A DNA stretch of 64,000 nucleotides from Chitinophaga pinensis DSM 2588 (GCF_000024005.1 NC_013132.1:6070001-6134000), one strand, 5' to 3'. Positions 1 to 9,547 are shown, counted from the stretch's first letter. Notes: generated by a model from the sequence alone, not told the origin. Program-made: numbers and translations.

Positions 1-333
1 GAAGCAGTACCACTCGGACTCATTCTGAACGAAGCCGTCAGCAATGCATTGAAATACGCCTTTCCCCATCAGACCAAAGGCAACATTGAAATCAGTTTTA
101 AAGCCACTCAGGACGGCAATTGCTTCCTGGATATCAGTGACAACGGCGTCGGTATTCCCGAAGGGAAAAACATCGCCGAATCCGCCTCTCTTGGTATGAG
201 CCTGATGCAGGGACTCAGCCTTCAGCTGGATGGTACATTTACACTGTCCGACAATCATCCGGGCGTATCCATTACGGTCGCCTTCAGATGCAAGGAATTT
301 ATATCGAACGAAAATATACATACACACACCTGA
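1..333 (+). CDS. Sensor histidine kinase, C-terminal fragment (HATPase domain)
   Basis: Only the last 110 codons are in the window; frame 1 is open from base 1. The sequence holds the ATP-binding part of a histidine kinase: an N-box (LILNEAVSNALKYAF), a G1 motif (DNGVGI) and a G2-like stretch (SLGMSLMQGL). The N-box form resembles the HisKA_2/HWE group rather than classical HisKA kinases. It would autophosphorylate and pass phosphate to a response regulator. The stop codon overlaps the start of the next gene in TGATG, so the two are translationally coupled and probably a cognate pair. Sensor and phosphoacceptor domains lie outside the window, so the signal cannot be inferred. Confidence 0.85.
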   Translation, partial: EAVPLGLILNEAVSNALKYAFPHQTKGNIEISFKATQDGNCFLDISDNGVGIPEGKNIAESASLGMSLMQGLSLQLDGTFTLSDNHPGVSITVAFRCKEFISNENIHTHT

Positions 334-1706
334 TGAACAGTAAAGGAAACATATTGATAGTTGAAGACGAATTTATTGTCGCAAATGATCTGCGTCTTAT
401 GCTTCAGAAAGCAGGATACGCCATCTGTGGCATTGCGGCTTCTGTTGTGCAGGCGCGTGCGCTGATTGAAAAACACAGTCCGGAATGGGTATTACTGGAT
501 ATCATCCTTAAAGGCGACCTGTCCGGTATTGACCTGGGAAAAGAGTTAATGGAGAAAAAAGTACCGTTCCTTTACATTTCCGCCAATACCAACCACCGTA
601 CCCTGGAAGCGGCCAAACTAACTCAGCCCTATGGTTTCCTTGTAAAGCCTTTCCGGGAAAAAGACCTCTTTGTGATGCTGGACATCGCACGATACAAACA
701 TCAGACAGAAAACGTGCGCCTGCAGCGGGAAGCTGCCGTAAAAGCAGACACCAACTGCCTGGATGCTATTATCGGGACCAGTCCGAAAACCAAAGAACTG
801 ATAGAACAGATAAAAATAGTCGCCCCCTCCGATACCTCTGTGCTGATCACCGGCGAAAGTGGTACCGGTAAGGAAATGGTGGCACAATGTATACACCGTC
901 TCTCTCCACGTGCTAATCGGCCGCTGGTAGTCGTGAACTGCGCCGCCCTGCCCCTCTCCCTCATAGAAACAGAGCTCTTCGGTCATGAAAAAGGCGCTTT
1001 CACCGGCGCAACACAGAAACGTACCGGCCGCTTCGAACAAGCCGATAAAGGCACTATCTTCCTCGACGAGATCGGGGAAATGCCGCCGGATGCACAGGTA
1101 AAACTACTAAGGGTATTACAGGAAAAAGAGATCGAACGTGTAGGCGGAGAAAGCCCGGTAAAAGTGGACGTTCGTATCATTGCAGCTACCAACAGACAAC
1201 TGGAAAAAGAAGTAGCAGAAGGCCGGTTCAGACTGGACCTCTATTACCGCCTGAGTATCTTCCCCCTGGAATTACCGCCGCTGCGAAACAGAAAAGAAGA
1301 CATTCATGCGCTGGCGCACCATTTCCTGAGAAAATATGCTACAAAGAATAATATACCGGTAGAAGGTATCAGCGATAATGCGATGCGGGAACTGATGTCC
1401 TACGACTGGCCGGGTAACATCCGCGAACTGGAACACGTCATCGAAAGACATGTGTTGCTGTCAACCACCCATCAGATTGAGCGTATCGATATGCCGGCAG
1501 CCCTCTTACGGGAAACTGAAACGGTGCAGTCAGGGAAACTGAAAACAATGGAAGAAGTGGAACGTGATCATATCATCAATGCCCTGAAAGCAGGCAAAGG
1601 AAAGGTATCCGGACCAGGCGGCGCAGCCGAACTACTTAGTATGCCCGCCCAGACACTCTACTCCCGCATGAAAAAACTGGGCATTAAACAGACTTTTAAA
1701 GGGTAG
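333..1706 (+). CDS. Sigma-54-dependent response regulator (REC-AAA+-HTH)
   Basis: A 457-residue NtrC-type activator. The receiver domain covers about residues 5-120, with phosphoacceptor Asp56 in VLLDI and the conserved Lys105 in VKPF. The AAA+ domain has Walker A GESGTGKE at 174-181 and the sigma-54 contact loop GAFTGA at 221-226. The C-terminus (about 400-457) is a Fis-like helix-turn-helix. It should activate RpoN promoters when phosphorylated, presumably by the kinase ending at 333. I chose the ATG at 333 over an in-frame ATG at 288 because 333 overlaps the kinase stop (TGATG) and starts right before the receiver fold. No -24/-12 promoter was recognised nearby, so its target genes are unknown. 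Confidence 0.9.
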   Translation: MNSKGNILIVEDEFIVANDLRLMLQKAGYAICGIAASVVQARALIEKHSPEWVLLDIILKGDLSGIDLGKELMEKKVPFLYISANTNHRTLEAAKLTQPYGFLVKPFREKDLFVMLDIARYKHQTENVRLQREAAVKADTNCLDAIIGTSPKTKELIEQIKIVAPSDTSVLITGESGTGKEMVAQCIHRLSPRANRPLVVVNCAALPLSLIETELFGHEKGAFTGATQKRTGRFEQADKGTIFLDEIGEMPPDAQVKLLRVLQEKEIERVGGESPVKVDVRIIAATNRQLEKEVAEGRFRLDLYYRLSIFPLELPPLRNRKEDIHALAHHFLRKYATKNNIPVEGISDNAMRELMSYDWPGNIRELEHVIERHVLLSTTHQIERIDMPAALLRETETVQSGKLKTMEEVERDHIINALKAGKGKVSGPGGAAELLSMPAQTLYSRMKKLGIKQTFKG

Positions 1707-1710
1707 ATCT

Positions 1711-3336
1711 TTATTCCTCCTGGGACGCGCCGTCTACATTGACGTAATGCGACTTTTTAATACCTAATTTTTTCATTCGCGAATTCAGCGTGGTAGAAGG
1801 CAGTTTCAGTTTTGCCGCGGCCCCGTTAGGCCCGGCAATCCTGCCATTGCAAAGCTTCAATACCTTCAGGATATACTCTTTCTCCATCAGGTCAAGGGGC
1901 AGTATAAATGTACTATCCGGGTCTTTGGACGCCGTAACAGGCACACCCGGCAGGTCTATCTTTGCAATGACCGGTGTGGTGGTCAGCAGCAAAGTTCTCT
2001 CCATCAGATGTTCCAGCTCCCGCACATTACCCGGCCACTCATAATGCATCAGCCCCTCCATGGCCTTCGCCGATATGGAAGGCGCCTCCCTCCTGCTGTT
2101 CGCAGCAAAGCGTTGCAGGAAATGGTTCGCCAGTGCCGGTATATCTTCCTTCCGCTCACGAAGCGGTGGAATCGCAATAGGGAATACATGCAAACGATAA
2201 TACAGATCACTCCTGAAACGCCCCGCTCTTACCTCTTCTTCCAGGTTACGGTTCGTAGCCGCCACAATACGCACATTCACTTTAATAGAACCCTTCCCCC
2301 CGATGCGCTCTATTTCCTTTTCCTGTAAAACACGGAGTAATTTCGACTGAAACTCCAAAGGCAATTCGCCGATCTCGTCGAGGAATAACGTACTGTGATC
2401 CGCCAGCTCAAACTTCCCGATCCTGCGCTGCGTCGCGCCGGTAAAACTCCCCTTCTCATGCCCGAACAACTCACTTTCGATCAGATGGGGTGGTAAAGCC
2501 GCACAGTTTACCTTAATCATCAGGTTGTCCCTGCGCGGAGAGCCGGCATGAATAGCACGCGCAAACACTTCTTTACCCGTTCCCGTCTCTCCCAGCAGTA
2601 ATACGGTAGATTCCGAAGGAGCCACCCTGGAAAGAATGGTAATACGGCGCTGCATCTCGGCAGAAGTACCTACAATATCGGCAAACGTATTCTGTAAACC
2701 CTGCTGCTCCTGCAGATAATGATTCTCGTTCTGTAATTTCTGGCGGAAGCGTTCAATCTCCTGCAACTGCTTTTCGATCGTTTCATTCGCCAGGATATTA
2801 CTGATCCCGATACCAAGTATATTGGTAATAGCGTTGGTCAGCCGGGCATCCACCTCACTGAATGCATCCCTTTGATCGGTAAATAAATACAATAGACCCT
2901 TCGGCTGCTGACCATTACAGATCTTTACCGCCATCATTTCCACAACACCGACATTGAACCAGCGATAGATATAAGGCGGTACCAGTCTGCCCCGCATGAG
3001 CTTTTGCAGTTCAAAGCTCACGGGACCGTCTGCTTCCAGCACAAGGTTAAAAACCCCGTCCTCAATCGGATGCAGATCACTGATGATAGGCGTCTCGCCT
3101 GTTCTGGATTTTATAGTCGATTCCTCGCTATGTAGAAAAGGCGAATGTGTCACACCATCCTCATTGATCATACAGATGGTGTAGTATTTACTGTTAAAAA
3201 GTTCCAGCAGCTGTGCTGTAATCAGATTATCCCAGAGATCTTCCCGGTGCCGCGCAGCCGCGATTCTATTACTCAACTCCAGCAAAATAGCCTGCTCTTT
3301 CTCTTTTTGTACAAGTTGCTCCGAAAACATCTCCAT
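1711..3336 (-). CDS. GAF-domain sigma-54-dependent transcriptional activator
   Basis: A 541-residue enhancer-binding protein. Residues about 15-175 look like a GAF sensory domain, followed by a coiled coil (about 183-215). The AAA+ domain has Walker A GETGTGKE at 249-256, the sigma-54 contact loop as GSFTGA at 296-301 (a tolerated variant of GAFTGA), and a Fis-like HTH near the end. It lacks a receiver, so it is expected to respond to a small ligand or protein rather than phosphorylation. It is convergent with the sigma-54 response regulator, with only four bases between the stops. The two share close AAA+ and HTH sequences (both end in RMKKLGIK), so they are paralogues. FhlA-like architecture is the nearest known model. 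Confidence 0.9.
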   Translation of the reverse strand: MEMFSEQLVQKEKEQAILLELSNRIAAARHREDLWDNLITAQLLELFNSKYYTICMINEDGVTHSPFLHSEESTIKSRTGETPIISDLHPIEDGVFNLVLEADGPVSFELQKLMRGRLVPPYIYRWFNVGVVEMMAVKICNGQQPKGLLYLFTDQRDAFSEVDARLTNAITNILGIGISNILANETIEKQLQEIERFRQKLQNENHYLQEQQGLQNTFADIVGTSAEMQRRITILSRVAPSESTVLLLGETGTGKEVFARAIHAGSPRRDNLMIKVNCAALPPHLIESELFGHEKGSFTGATQRRIGKFELADHSTLFLDEIGELPLEFQSKLLRVLQEKEIERIGGKGSIKVNVRIVAATNRNLEEEVRAGRFRSDLYYRLHVFPIAIPPLRERKEDIPALANHFLQRFAANSRREAPSISAKAMEGLMHYEWPGNVRELEHLMERTLLLTTTPVIAKIDLPGVPVTASKDPDSTFILPLDLMEKEYILKVLKLCNGRIAGPNGAAAKLKLPSTTLNSRMKKLGIKKSHYVNVDGASQEE

Positions 3337-3408
3337 ACATTAATATTTTGTTCACTGTTTCCTACTATGCTACCAGCAAACATAAACAGAAAAGGCGACA
3401 TGCGATAA

Positions 3409-3583
3409 ATAATTAAGAATTAAGAGTTAAGAATTAAGAACGCAGGAAAGCTCACCGTAAACTGCCTATAAAGCAACAGGCACTCCATTGAAGACCTGTC
3501 GCGCTATATGCAGGCGTTACCCGCCACCAATTCTTAACTCTTAATTCTTAACTCTTAATTCTTAATTCCTAATTCCTAATTAA
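3409..3583. repeat. AT-rich heptamer inverted-repeat element, copy 1
   Basis: The left arm (3409-3440) is built of AATTAAG/AGTTAAG units. The right arm (3529-3583) is built of TTAATTC/TTAACTC units. They are mutually complementary and flank about 88 bases of ordinary composition, so the transcript could fold into a long imperfect hairpin. The right arm overlaps the last codons and stop of the SGNH lipoprotein gene (stop at 3569-3571). The spacer differs from that of the copies at 7007 and 40570. Confidence 0.75.
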
Positions 3584-5080
3584 AAATGCCCATTGCTGAT
3601 GCGCACCGCCATTGTTACCATACTGTTCGATAGCAACGCCGGGAGCCGTAGACTGCGCAGGAATTTCCAGCACCTTGCCACTCTGTACACCCGTGATATA
3701 AAAATAGTCACCGGAAACAGCCGACAATGTCCATTGCTGGTTCTCACCTCCGCTATAATCATACAATTGCAACTCTGCACCGTCCTGCAAAGACTGCCCC
3801 TTTATATCCAGCGATTTTCCACTCTGTACACCGATGATCTTATAACGGTTGTTGCCCAGGTATGTCAACTGCCAGCGCTGATTCACGCCGCCATTATCCG
3901 TATATTGCTGTATCGCCGTACCACTGACAGTTCCCTGTCCGGCAGCATCCATTACAAGTCCGCTGTTCCTGTTCACGATGCTATAAATACCATCTGCCAG
4001 CACAGGTGTATTATTGACATAAGGCGCCAATACCGCTTTCAGTAATCCGGCGATCTTAATATGTCCAGACTCACTGGGATGCAGGTTATCCGGCAGGTAG
4101 TCAGCAGTGGATTGGGTAATCCAGCCATCCGTATTCACATAATGTACCTTTCTATCACCAGCTGCAATACGGTCAGCTACAGCAGCGGCCGTAGGTTGTG
4201 CACGGATGCCCAGAAAAGTACGCAGTACAAATATTTCCGCCTGCGGATACTTCGTACGGATATCCTGTAATAACTGGAAATATACCGCCTGAAATACACT
4301 GTCTGAATCCTCATAGTCGCTGTCATTCGTACCCAGGTTCAGTACAATTGCCTGCGGCGTATACCGGCTGAAGTCCCAGTTGGGAGCAGATGGATAATTC
4401 GGCGTTTTTAGTTTAAAATACTGCCTGTCCATCGCGACACCGTGCCGCGGACTACTCACTAGCGCAATACCCGGATAAGCAATCTGGGTATGCTCCGTAC
4501 CGAGCGCTTCCGAACAGATCCAGGCGTAGTCAGAAACATTCGCCTGATCATCCATGAAACCCGCAGTAATAGAATCACCGATATATTCTATGAGATAGGA
4601 AGAAGTCGCAGGTTTGCTTGTTACGGCGTCTATATCGAGTATCAGTCCTTCGAATACAAACAGGTAATCATAATCCCTCCCCTGCGCCACACTGAGTGTA
4701 TGTTGGCCATCAGGCAAGGGGGTAGTCGTGAGATCGATCACCCCACCGATATTCCTGTAAGAGATCCAGGGACCGCCATCGATACTCACATAAAAATCAC
4801 TGATGTTACCCGTTTTGATCTTCACCGTCGTACCGGTGAAGTTTACCCGGATATAGGCGCCGCCCCACCAGGCACTGAACTTTGTACTGTCGCTGAAATC
4901 CCAGCGGCCAAAGTATTGGATATTTTCATCCCGCAGACTACCATACCCGCTCCCAGGCTGCGCTGCCGCTAATTTTGCTGCGTCCATATGTAACTTTGCT
5001 TCATTATCCTCTTTCTTTGCGCAACCGCTCAAGAAAAAGGCAAGCAATAGTAGTACAAATCCGCTTAATGTTCTTAACAT
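3569..5080 (-). CDS. SGNH/GDSL (CE2-like) esterase lipoprotein with ricin-type lectin tail
   Basis: A 503-residue secreted lipoprotein. The signal peptide ends in lipobox LSGC with Cys20. Residues about 50-150 look like the jelly-roll domain of carbohydrate esterase family 2. The SGNH hydrolase domain follows, with the nucleophile in GDSIT (Ser170), the GTND block at 250-253 and the DNLH motif (Asp331, His334). Residues about 360-503 form a ricin-type beta-trefoil with repeated QxW motifs. It likely removes acetyl groups from plant or microbial polysaccharide at the cell surface while the trefoil holds the glycan. It follows the GH71/99-like gene by 33 bases on the same strand, so they are probably co-transcribed. 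The last codons lie inside an AT-rich repeat. Confidence 0.85.
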   Translation of the reverse strand: MLRTLSGFVLLLLAFFLSGCAKKEDNEAKLHMDAAKLAAAQPGSGYGSLRDENIQYFGRWDFSDSTKFSAWWGGAYIRVNFTGTTVKIKTGNISDFYVSIDGGPWISYRNIGGVIDLTTTPLPDGQHTLSVAQGRDYDYLFVFEGLILDIDAVTSKPATSSYLIEYIGDSITAGFMDDQANVSDYAWICSEALGTEHTQIAYPGIALVSSPRHGVAMDRQYFKLKTPNYPSAPNWDFSRYTPQAIVLNLGTNDSDYEDSDSVFQAVYFQLLQDIRTKYPQAEIFVLRTFLGIRAQPTAAAVADRIAAGDRKVHYVNTDGWITQSTADYLPDNLHPSESGHIKIAGLLKAVLAPYVNNTPVLADGIYSIVNRNSGLVMDAAGQGTVSGTAIQQYTDNGGVNQRWQLTYLGNNRYKIIGVQSGKSLDIKGQSLQDGAELQLYDYSGGENQQWTLSAVSGDYFYITGVQSGKVLEIPAQSTAPGVAIEQYGNNGGAHQQWAFLIRN

Positions 5081-5113
5081 TTACTATAGTTGATGTATTT
5101 ACAATGGATGATA

Positions 5114-6823
5114 TCAGGGAGCGCTGATCAGCCACTGCTGATTAGCACCGTTATTGACGCCGTACTGTTCGATGATAATACCTGCTGTCGTCGAGAAGGC
5201 AGGTACCTCCAGCACCTTACCACTTTGAGCGCCCTGGATCGTATAACCACCTCCCGCAGCGGGTGAAATGATCCAGTCCTGGTTAGCCCCCGCATTGTAA
5301 TCATACAACTGCAATGTCGCGCCATCCAATAATGACTGCCCCTTTATATCAAGCGACTTTCCACTCTGTACACCGATAATCTTATAGTGATCGCCTCCCA
5401 GACTGGTAATAGTCCATTGCTGGTTGGTACCACCGGAATATCCCCATTGCTGTATAGCCGTCTCATTCGCCGTGCCCTGTCCCTTTGCATCGAGTGCAAG
5501 GTTACTGTTACGGTTGATAATCCTGTAGGTGCCATCTGCCAGCGGACCAGCACCGCCTATAACATGTGGGGTTGGATGGGTAGCCTGGTAAGGAATCTGA
5601 CCTTTGATCATTTTACCTGCATCATTCACAAGACGCAGATAGAAGTCGGAAGATACCGCTACGCCATCCTGATCCAGGTGAACAAAACTCGTATTAGCAG
5701 GCGCCTGTGATGCATTCTCCGCTACTTTGAAAATAGCAGTCCCCTCATTCACTTCATCAAACATCGCCACATACAGACTCTTTGCTCCTACCTGTTTCAT
5801 CACGGCTACCTGTGCCCACATGAAATCACCGTGATTGCGCGGAATTTCATTCAGCGGACTACCCGCATTCGTATTATGAAAAGAGAATCCCGGGTAAGCG
5901 ATCGGTTGATAGTCCATACCATGCGCTTCGCAATAATCGTAATCTCCTTTGATCCATGGCTGATATGTCGGACCAACCTGCGCAGCCACTGCCCATGGAG
6001 ACAACATATCAAATGACTCATAGACCGTCATAAAGTTGTCCCTTGTAAATACCCCCTGCGGCGTACGCCAGTCCATCGGTACACTACCGATCACATAACA
6101 TCCCTGGCTTTTAAACCAGCTGATAACATCCAGGCATTGCGCAGAATCGCCTGCACCAGGCACTTTTGCACCGAGATATCCCATCCCGAAAATGCAGACA
6201 ACAGGCTTGCCGTTCTGTTTTGCATAAGCAGGAGAAGATAGCAGGTTTAAAGTACCCGTGATCGTATTAGTCCAATCCGTTTTTATACGGCTCTGCATAT
6301 CCGCATCACCGGAAATATCATACATGATATAAAACTTACGGCCACTCGCTTCAGCCGCATTTCTCACTTTCTGCGCCATACCATCGCGCATAGACTTAAA
6401 CGGCGGGTCGGATAACTCCCCGGTAAAACGCTGCAAGGCAGCACAGTCAATACCATTCTCCTGCATCCATCTGAAATGAACGTCCACGGTAGACTGGTCA
6501 TAAGAGGAGAACATCTTTGCGGGGCGTCCGTCAGGCAATGCAGGAAAAGGCGTCTGATAACTAGTCGTATACTCTTTCATCTCAGGCCACATTTCAAGGT
6601 TCTGGTGCGTCCATCTGTCTACAGCAGAGCCATCGCCAGGTGCGGTAAACCATCCCTGGTAACCGACAGTTACTTTTCCTACTACATCTCCGACGGGTGA
6701 ACCGGCAACAACGGCATCAGCTTTTAAAGAGGAATTGTCAAGGGCATTTTCACTGTTTTCTTTCTTGGTACAACCTGATAACAGGGCGAGCAAAAGCCCC
6801 GAGGCGAACAAGGTTTTCTTCAT
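5114..6823 (-). CDS. GH71/GH99-like glycoside hydrolase lipoprotein with ricin-type lectin tail
   Basis: A 569-residue lipoprotein. I set the start at 6823 (MKKTLFASG...) because it gives a clean signal peptide with lipobox LSGC and Cys18; an upstream in-frame ATG at 6910 adds 29 residues with no signal character. The middle (VGYQGWF near the start, then QENGIDCAALQRF and MFDEVNEGTAI) resembles the GH71/GH99-like family often annotated as xylosidase/arabinosidase. The exact substrate is not readable. The C-terminal 140 residues are a ricin-type trefoil very close to that of the next gene: both carry the identical stretch KIIGVQSGKSLDIKGQSL. The pair probably acts on one glycan outside the cell. 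Confidence 0.8.
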   Translation of the reverse strand: MKKTLFASGLLLALLSGCTKKENSENALDNSSLKADAVVAGSPVGDVVGKVTVGYQGWFTAPGDGSAVDRWTHQNLEMWPEMKEYTTSYQTPFPALPDGRPAKMFSSYDQSTVDVHFRWMQENGIDCAALQRFTGELSDPPFKSMRDGMAQKVRNAAEASGRKFYIMYDISGDADMQSRIKTDWTNTITGTLNLLSSPAYAKQNGKPVVCIFGMGYLGAKVPGAGDSAQCLDVISWFKSQGCYVIGSVPMDWRTPQGVFTRDNFMTVYESFDMLSPWAVAAQVGPTYQPWIKGDYDYCEAHGMDYQPIAYPGFSFHNTNAGSPLNEIPRNHGDFMWAQVAVMKQVGAKSLYVAMFDEVNEGTAIFKVAENASQAPANTSFVHLDQDGVAVSSDFYLRLVNDAGKMIKGQIPYQATHPTPHVIGGAGPLADGTYRIINRNSNLALDAKGQGTANETAIQQWGYSGGTNQQWTITSLGGDHYKIIGVQSGKSLDIKGQSLLDGATLQLYDYNAGANQDWIISPAAGGGYTIQGAQSGKVLEVPAFSTTAGIIIEQYGVNNGANQQWLISAP

Positions 6824-7160
6824 AAGATAACTGGTTATGTAATGGTTATTAAAGGCCGGTAAAGGCCGGTTTTCAGTAAGGCCCTGTTTGCAAATGCCAG
6901 GCCATGTCATTAATGTTTTGCAGCTGAGTCAGTTCTGAAATATAAGGGGCATTATTTTTTACGCTATTTCGGAAATTAATGACGTTTTTTATGATATATC
7001 ATACAAGAATTAGGAATTAGGAATTAAGAATTAAGAATTGAAATGCAGCGAAGATCTTCGCGGTAACTCTTAATTCTTAATTCTTAATTCTTAATTCCTA
7101 ATTCTTAATTCCTAATTTTCTAACTCTTTTCTTATATTTACCTACACCCTTCAAAACGTT
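6824..7160. other. Divergent intergenic region upstream of two glycan-active genes
   Basis: The 337 bases separate the leftward lipoprotein operon from the rightward sialate O-acetylesterase. It holds AT-rich element copy 2. A TATATTTA string at 7133-7140 is a one-mismatch fit to the Bacteroidota -7 element (TAnnTTTG), about 20 bases before the esterase ATG. No gene was found here. Confidence 0.4.
7007..7118. repeat. AT-rich heptamer inverted-repeat element, copy 2
   Basis: The left arm (7007-7039) is made of GAATTAG/GAATTAA units and the right arm (7067-7118) of TTAATTC-type units. The 27-base spacer between them (7040-7066) contains the palindrome CGAAGATCTTCG. It matches the spacer of the copy at 40604-40630 at 25 of 27 positions. 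A conserved non-repetitive centre means this is a dispersed element, not just local slippage. Confidence 0.8.
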
Positions 7161-8570
7161 ATGACCAACATGAATTGTTTCAACCTCACCTGCGCCCTCC
7201 TCCTGGCATTGCCCCTTGCACTGAAAGCTACCGTAAAACCACACAGCCTCTTCACCGATCATATGGTATTGCAGAAAGGTGTTCCTGTACCGGTATGGGG
7301 CGAAGCAGCCGACGGGGAACAGGTATCTGTTTCCTTCAATGGACAGGAGGTATCTACCGTAGCAAAAAATGGCAAATGGATGGTGAAACTAAATCCACTG
7401 CCATATATCACTACGCCCGCAACGATGACCATCAAAGGCACCAATACCGTCAGTATCAGCGACGTCCTGGTAGGAGAAGTATGGGTGTGTAGCGGACAAT
7501 CAAACATGGAACGCCAGCTGGGACCAAGACCGCCACAGCTACCTATCACCAACTGGGAACAGGAAAGAGATAAAGCCAATTACCCCCTGATCAGGGAATA
7601 TTATGTACCGCTGAAGTATTCTGCTGAAAAGATCCCGGACGTACACCAGCAATGGACTGTCTGCTCTCCACAGACAGCCGCCGACTTTTCTGCAGTAGGT
7701 TATTTCTTTACCAGCGAATTATACAAGAAATTAAAGATCCCTGTAGGTTTTATCTTCACCGCTTATGGTGGTACGCCGGCGGAAGACTGGACCAGCGAAG
7801 AAGCCCTTAACAGCGATCCCGCACTGGCCGATTTCTCAAAAAACTACGACAATATCAAATATGGATACATGCCACAGGGCAAGAAGAAAAGCGGCCTCTA
7901 TAATGGCATGATCTACCCGATTCTACCCTACGCCGTAAAAGGTGTCGCCTGGTACCAGGGAGAAGCCAATAACGAATTACCAGGGATCTATCCGGCCATT
8001 CTCTCTAATATGATCCGGAACTGGCGTACCGACTTCGGACAGGGAGACATCCCCTTCCTGATTGTACAGATCGCCCCCTACAAAGACATGACGCCTGAGA
8101 TCAGAGAAGCGCAATTGCTCGTAACAAAACAGGTAAAAAACACAGCCCTGATCGTTACTACGGACTGCGGAGATCCCAAGGATATCCACCCGTCCAATAA
8201 ACGTCCTGTAGGCGAACGCCTGGCTACAGCTGCTATCGGTATGGTCTATCAGCAACCGGGAGAATATGCCGGCCCTGTTTACGAGGGATACGAAGTTAAA
8301 GGTCATGAAATCATCGTCTATTTCTCGCACACCGGCGAAGGCTTAAAAACAAAGGCCAATACAGCTTTAAAAGGCTTTACAATAGCAGGCGCGGATAAAC
8401 AGTTCCAGCCAGCGAAGGCGGTGATTCAGGGAAACAGTATCATCGTCTCCCGCAAAGGGCTGAAGGATCCTGTAGCAGTAAGATATGGCTGGGCGAATGT
8501 ACCGGATGTAAACCTGTATAATTCGGCTGACCTGCCTGCTTCTCCGTTCAGAACAGATACAGGAAAATAA
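7161..8570 (+). CDS. Sialate O-acetylesterase (SGNH family), secreted
   Basis: A 469-residue secreted esterase with a hydrophobic signal peptide at residues 1-22. The family block CSGQSNME gives the nucleophile Ser114 and Asn115. A GGTPAEDW segment, WYQGEAN and DIHPSNK near residue 350 supply the remaining SGNH blocks. The N-terminal LFTDHMVLQKGVPVPVWG segment is typical of Bacteroidota sialate 9-O-acetylesterases, some of which act on xylan acetyl groups. The start at 7161 is followed by a second Met at 7170, which is equally possible. It diverges from the lectin-tailed glycosidase/esterase pair, so the three genes may form a small glycan-degradation locus, though no SusC/SusD pair is present. 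Confidence 0.88.
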   Translation: MTNMNCFNLTCALLLALPLALKATVKPHSLFTDHMVLQKGVPVPVWGEAADGEQVSVSFNGQEVSTVAKNGKWMVKLNPLPYITTPATMTIKGTNTVSISDVLVGEVWVCSGQSNMERQLGPRPPQLPITNWEQERDKANYPLIREYYVPLKYSAEKIPDVHQQWTVCSPQTAADFSAVGYFFTSELYKKLKIPVGFIFTAYGGTPAEDWTSEEALNSDPALADFSKNYDNIKYGYMPQGKKKSGLYNGMIYPILPYAVKGVAWYQGEANNELPGIYPAILSNMIRNWRTDFGQGDIPFLIVQIAPYKDMTPEIREAQLLVTKQVKNTALIVTTDCGDPKDIHPSNKRPVGERLATAAIGMVYQQPGEYAGPVYEGYEVKGHEIIVYFSHTGEGLKTKANTALKGFTIAGADKQFQPAKAVIQGNSIIVSRKGLKDPVAVRYGWANVPDVNLYNSADLPASPFRTDTGK

Positions 8571-8606
8571 AAAGACCTTCCTTAAGACTTAATACTACAT
8601 TATAAT

Positions 8607-8646
8607 TAAAAAGCCGCGCTGTATCATCACACAGCACGGCTTTTTT
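8607..8646. terminator. Bidirectional intrinsic terminator
   Basis: The stem AAGCCGCGCTGT pairs with ACAGCACGGCTT around an 8-base loop, with one internal mismatch. It is flanked by A-rich and T-rich tracts on the two sides. It lies between the convergent esterase and AraC genes and can serve both. Confidence 0.75.
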
Positions 8647-8668
8647 AATTACACACAAGATCTTTATA

Positions 8669-9508
8669 TCACGCCCCTGTCGAACAGGCAGGTTCTGTCG
8701 GATAATATTTCTTAATCACCTTCGCCATATGACTGGCATCCGTAAAACCCAGTTCATACGCAATCTCCTTCGCACTCTGGTCAGAGTTCTGTAAACGACT
8801 CTGTGCTACATTGACACGCGACTTCAGAATATACTCTTTTAAACTCTCCCCAGTCTTCTTCCTGAAATACTCGCTGACATAAGTCGTAGACAGATTGAAC
8901 TGCCCGGCCAGTGATTCTATCCGCAGTTTCTCATTGTCAAACAGGTTGAACTGAATATATTGCAACATGTCACTGACCTGCTTATCGCCCGACTGATGCT
9001 CGCGCTTGAAAGTCTGTTCAAAATTACGGCGCAGAATATTCAGCAAGGCAAACATATGCGCACGGATGATCGAGTCAGATTGTTCCCGCTTATCAATATA
9101 CTCCCCATGAATACCTTTGATCAGGGTCACCAGCATGTTCTTATCGGCAGTATTATGGATGATATCTCCCGGCTGACGGTTATAGCTGCTCAGTATATAG
9201 TGCAGATTCTGGAACCATTCCGTATAGTCCATCATCTGCATACTGTCTTTTTTGAAGAACAGTCCGTTAAACCTGATAAAGATAAAGGTAGTAGGCTGCG
9301 AGAGCATAAAAGTGTGGCAGTCCAGTGGCGGCAGCAGGAAAATATTGTCCTGCTGATAGGGTATTACTGTATGATTGATACACTGCTCCCCGGCGCCTTC
9401 TTCTATATAAACGAGTTCGAAGAAATTATGCTGGTGCGGACGTTTGGTCCATTCCTGTAAAGATTCCCTGCTCACAAAAAAAGGTTGCGCCGAATGTTCT
9501 ACCTGCAT
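8669..9508 (-). CDS. AraC-family transcriptional regulator
   Basis: A 279-residue regulator. The N-terminal half is a cupin-like ligand domain (HQHNFFELVYIEEG, then IFLLPP). The C-terminal 100 residues hold two helix-turn-helix motifs (LAGQFNLSTTYVSEYFRK and AYELGFTDASHMAKVIKKYY). The C-terminus is slightly short compared with the usual HTH_AraC end. No ligand can be read from sequence. The gene lies 39 bases downstream of the oxidoreductase stop but has its own good promoter-like element (9529-9536), so it may be transcribed separately. It might regulate the neighbouring oxidoreductase or esterase; this is inference only. Confidence 0.88.
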   Translation of the reverse strand: MQVEHSAQPFFVSRESLQEWTKRPHQHNFFELVYIEEGAGEQCINHTVIPYQQDNIFLLPPLDCHTFMLSQPTTFIFIRFNGLFFKKDSMQMMDYTEWFQNLHYILSSYNRQPGDIIHNTADKNMLVTLIKGIHGEYIDKREQSDSIIRAHMFALLNILRRNFEQTFKREHQSGDKQVSDMLQYIQFNLFDNEKLRIESLAGQFNLSTTYVSEYFRKKTGESLKEYILKSRVNVAQSRLQNSDQSAKEIAYELGFTDASHMAKVIKKYYPTEPACSTGA

Positions 9509-9528
9509 ATGATCTGTTTTCTGGTACT

Positions 9529-9536
9529 CAAAGTTA
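9529..9536 (-). promoter_or_regulatory. Bacteroidota-type -7 element for the AraC gene
   Basis: Read on the minus strand the bases are TAACTTTG, an exact match to TAnnTTTG, 20 bases before the AraC ATG at 9508. A TTGACC string lies about 22 bases further upstream, where the -33 element is expected. Confidence 0.5.
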
Positions 9537-9547
9537 GCGCATATTTT

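Noticed and set aside
3409..3583. Possible CRISPR array in the repeated AT-rich sequence
   Set aside because: The unit is 7 bp and tandem with no spacers of constant length, and no cas genes are present.
3569..8570. Polysaccharide utilisation locus
   Set aside because: There is no SusC/SusD pair and no hybrid sensor or anti-sigma pair, only secreted enzymes.
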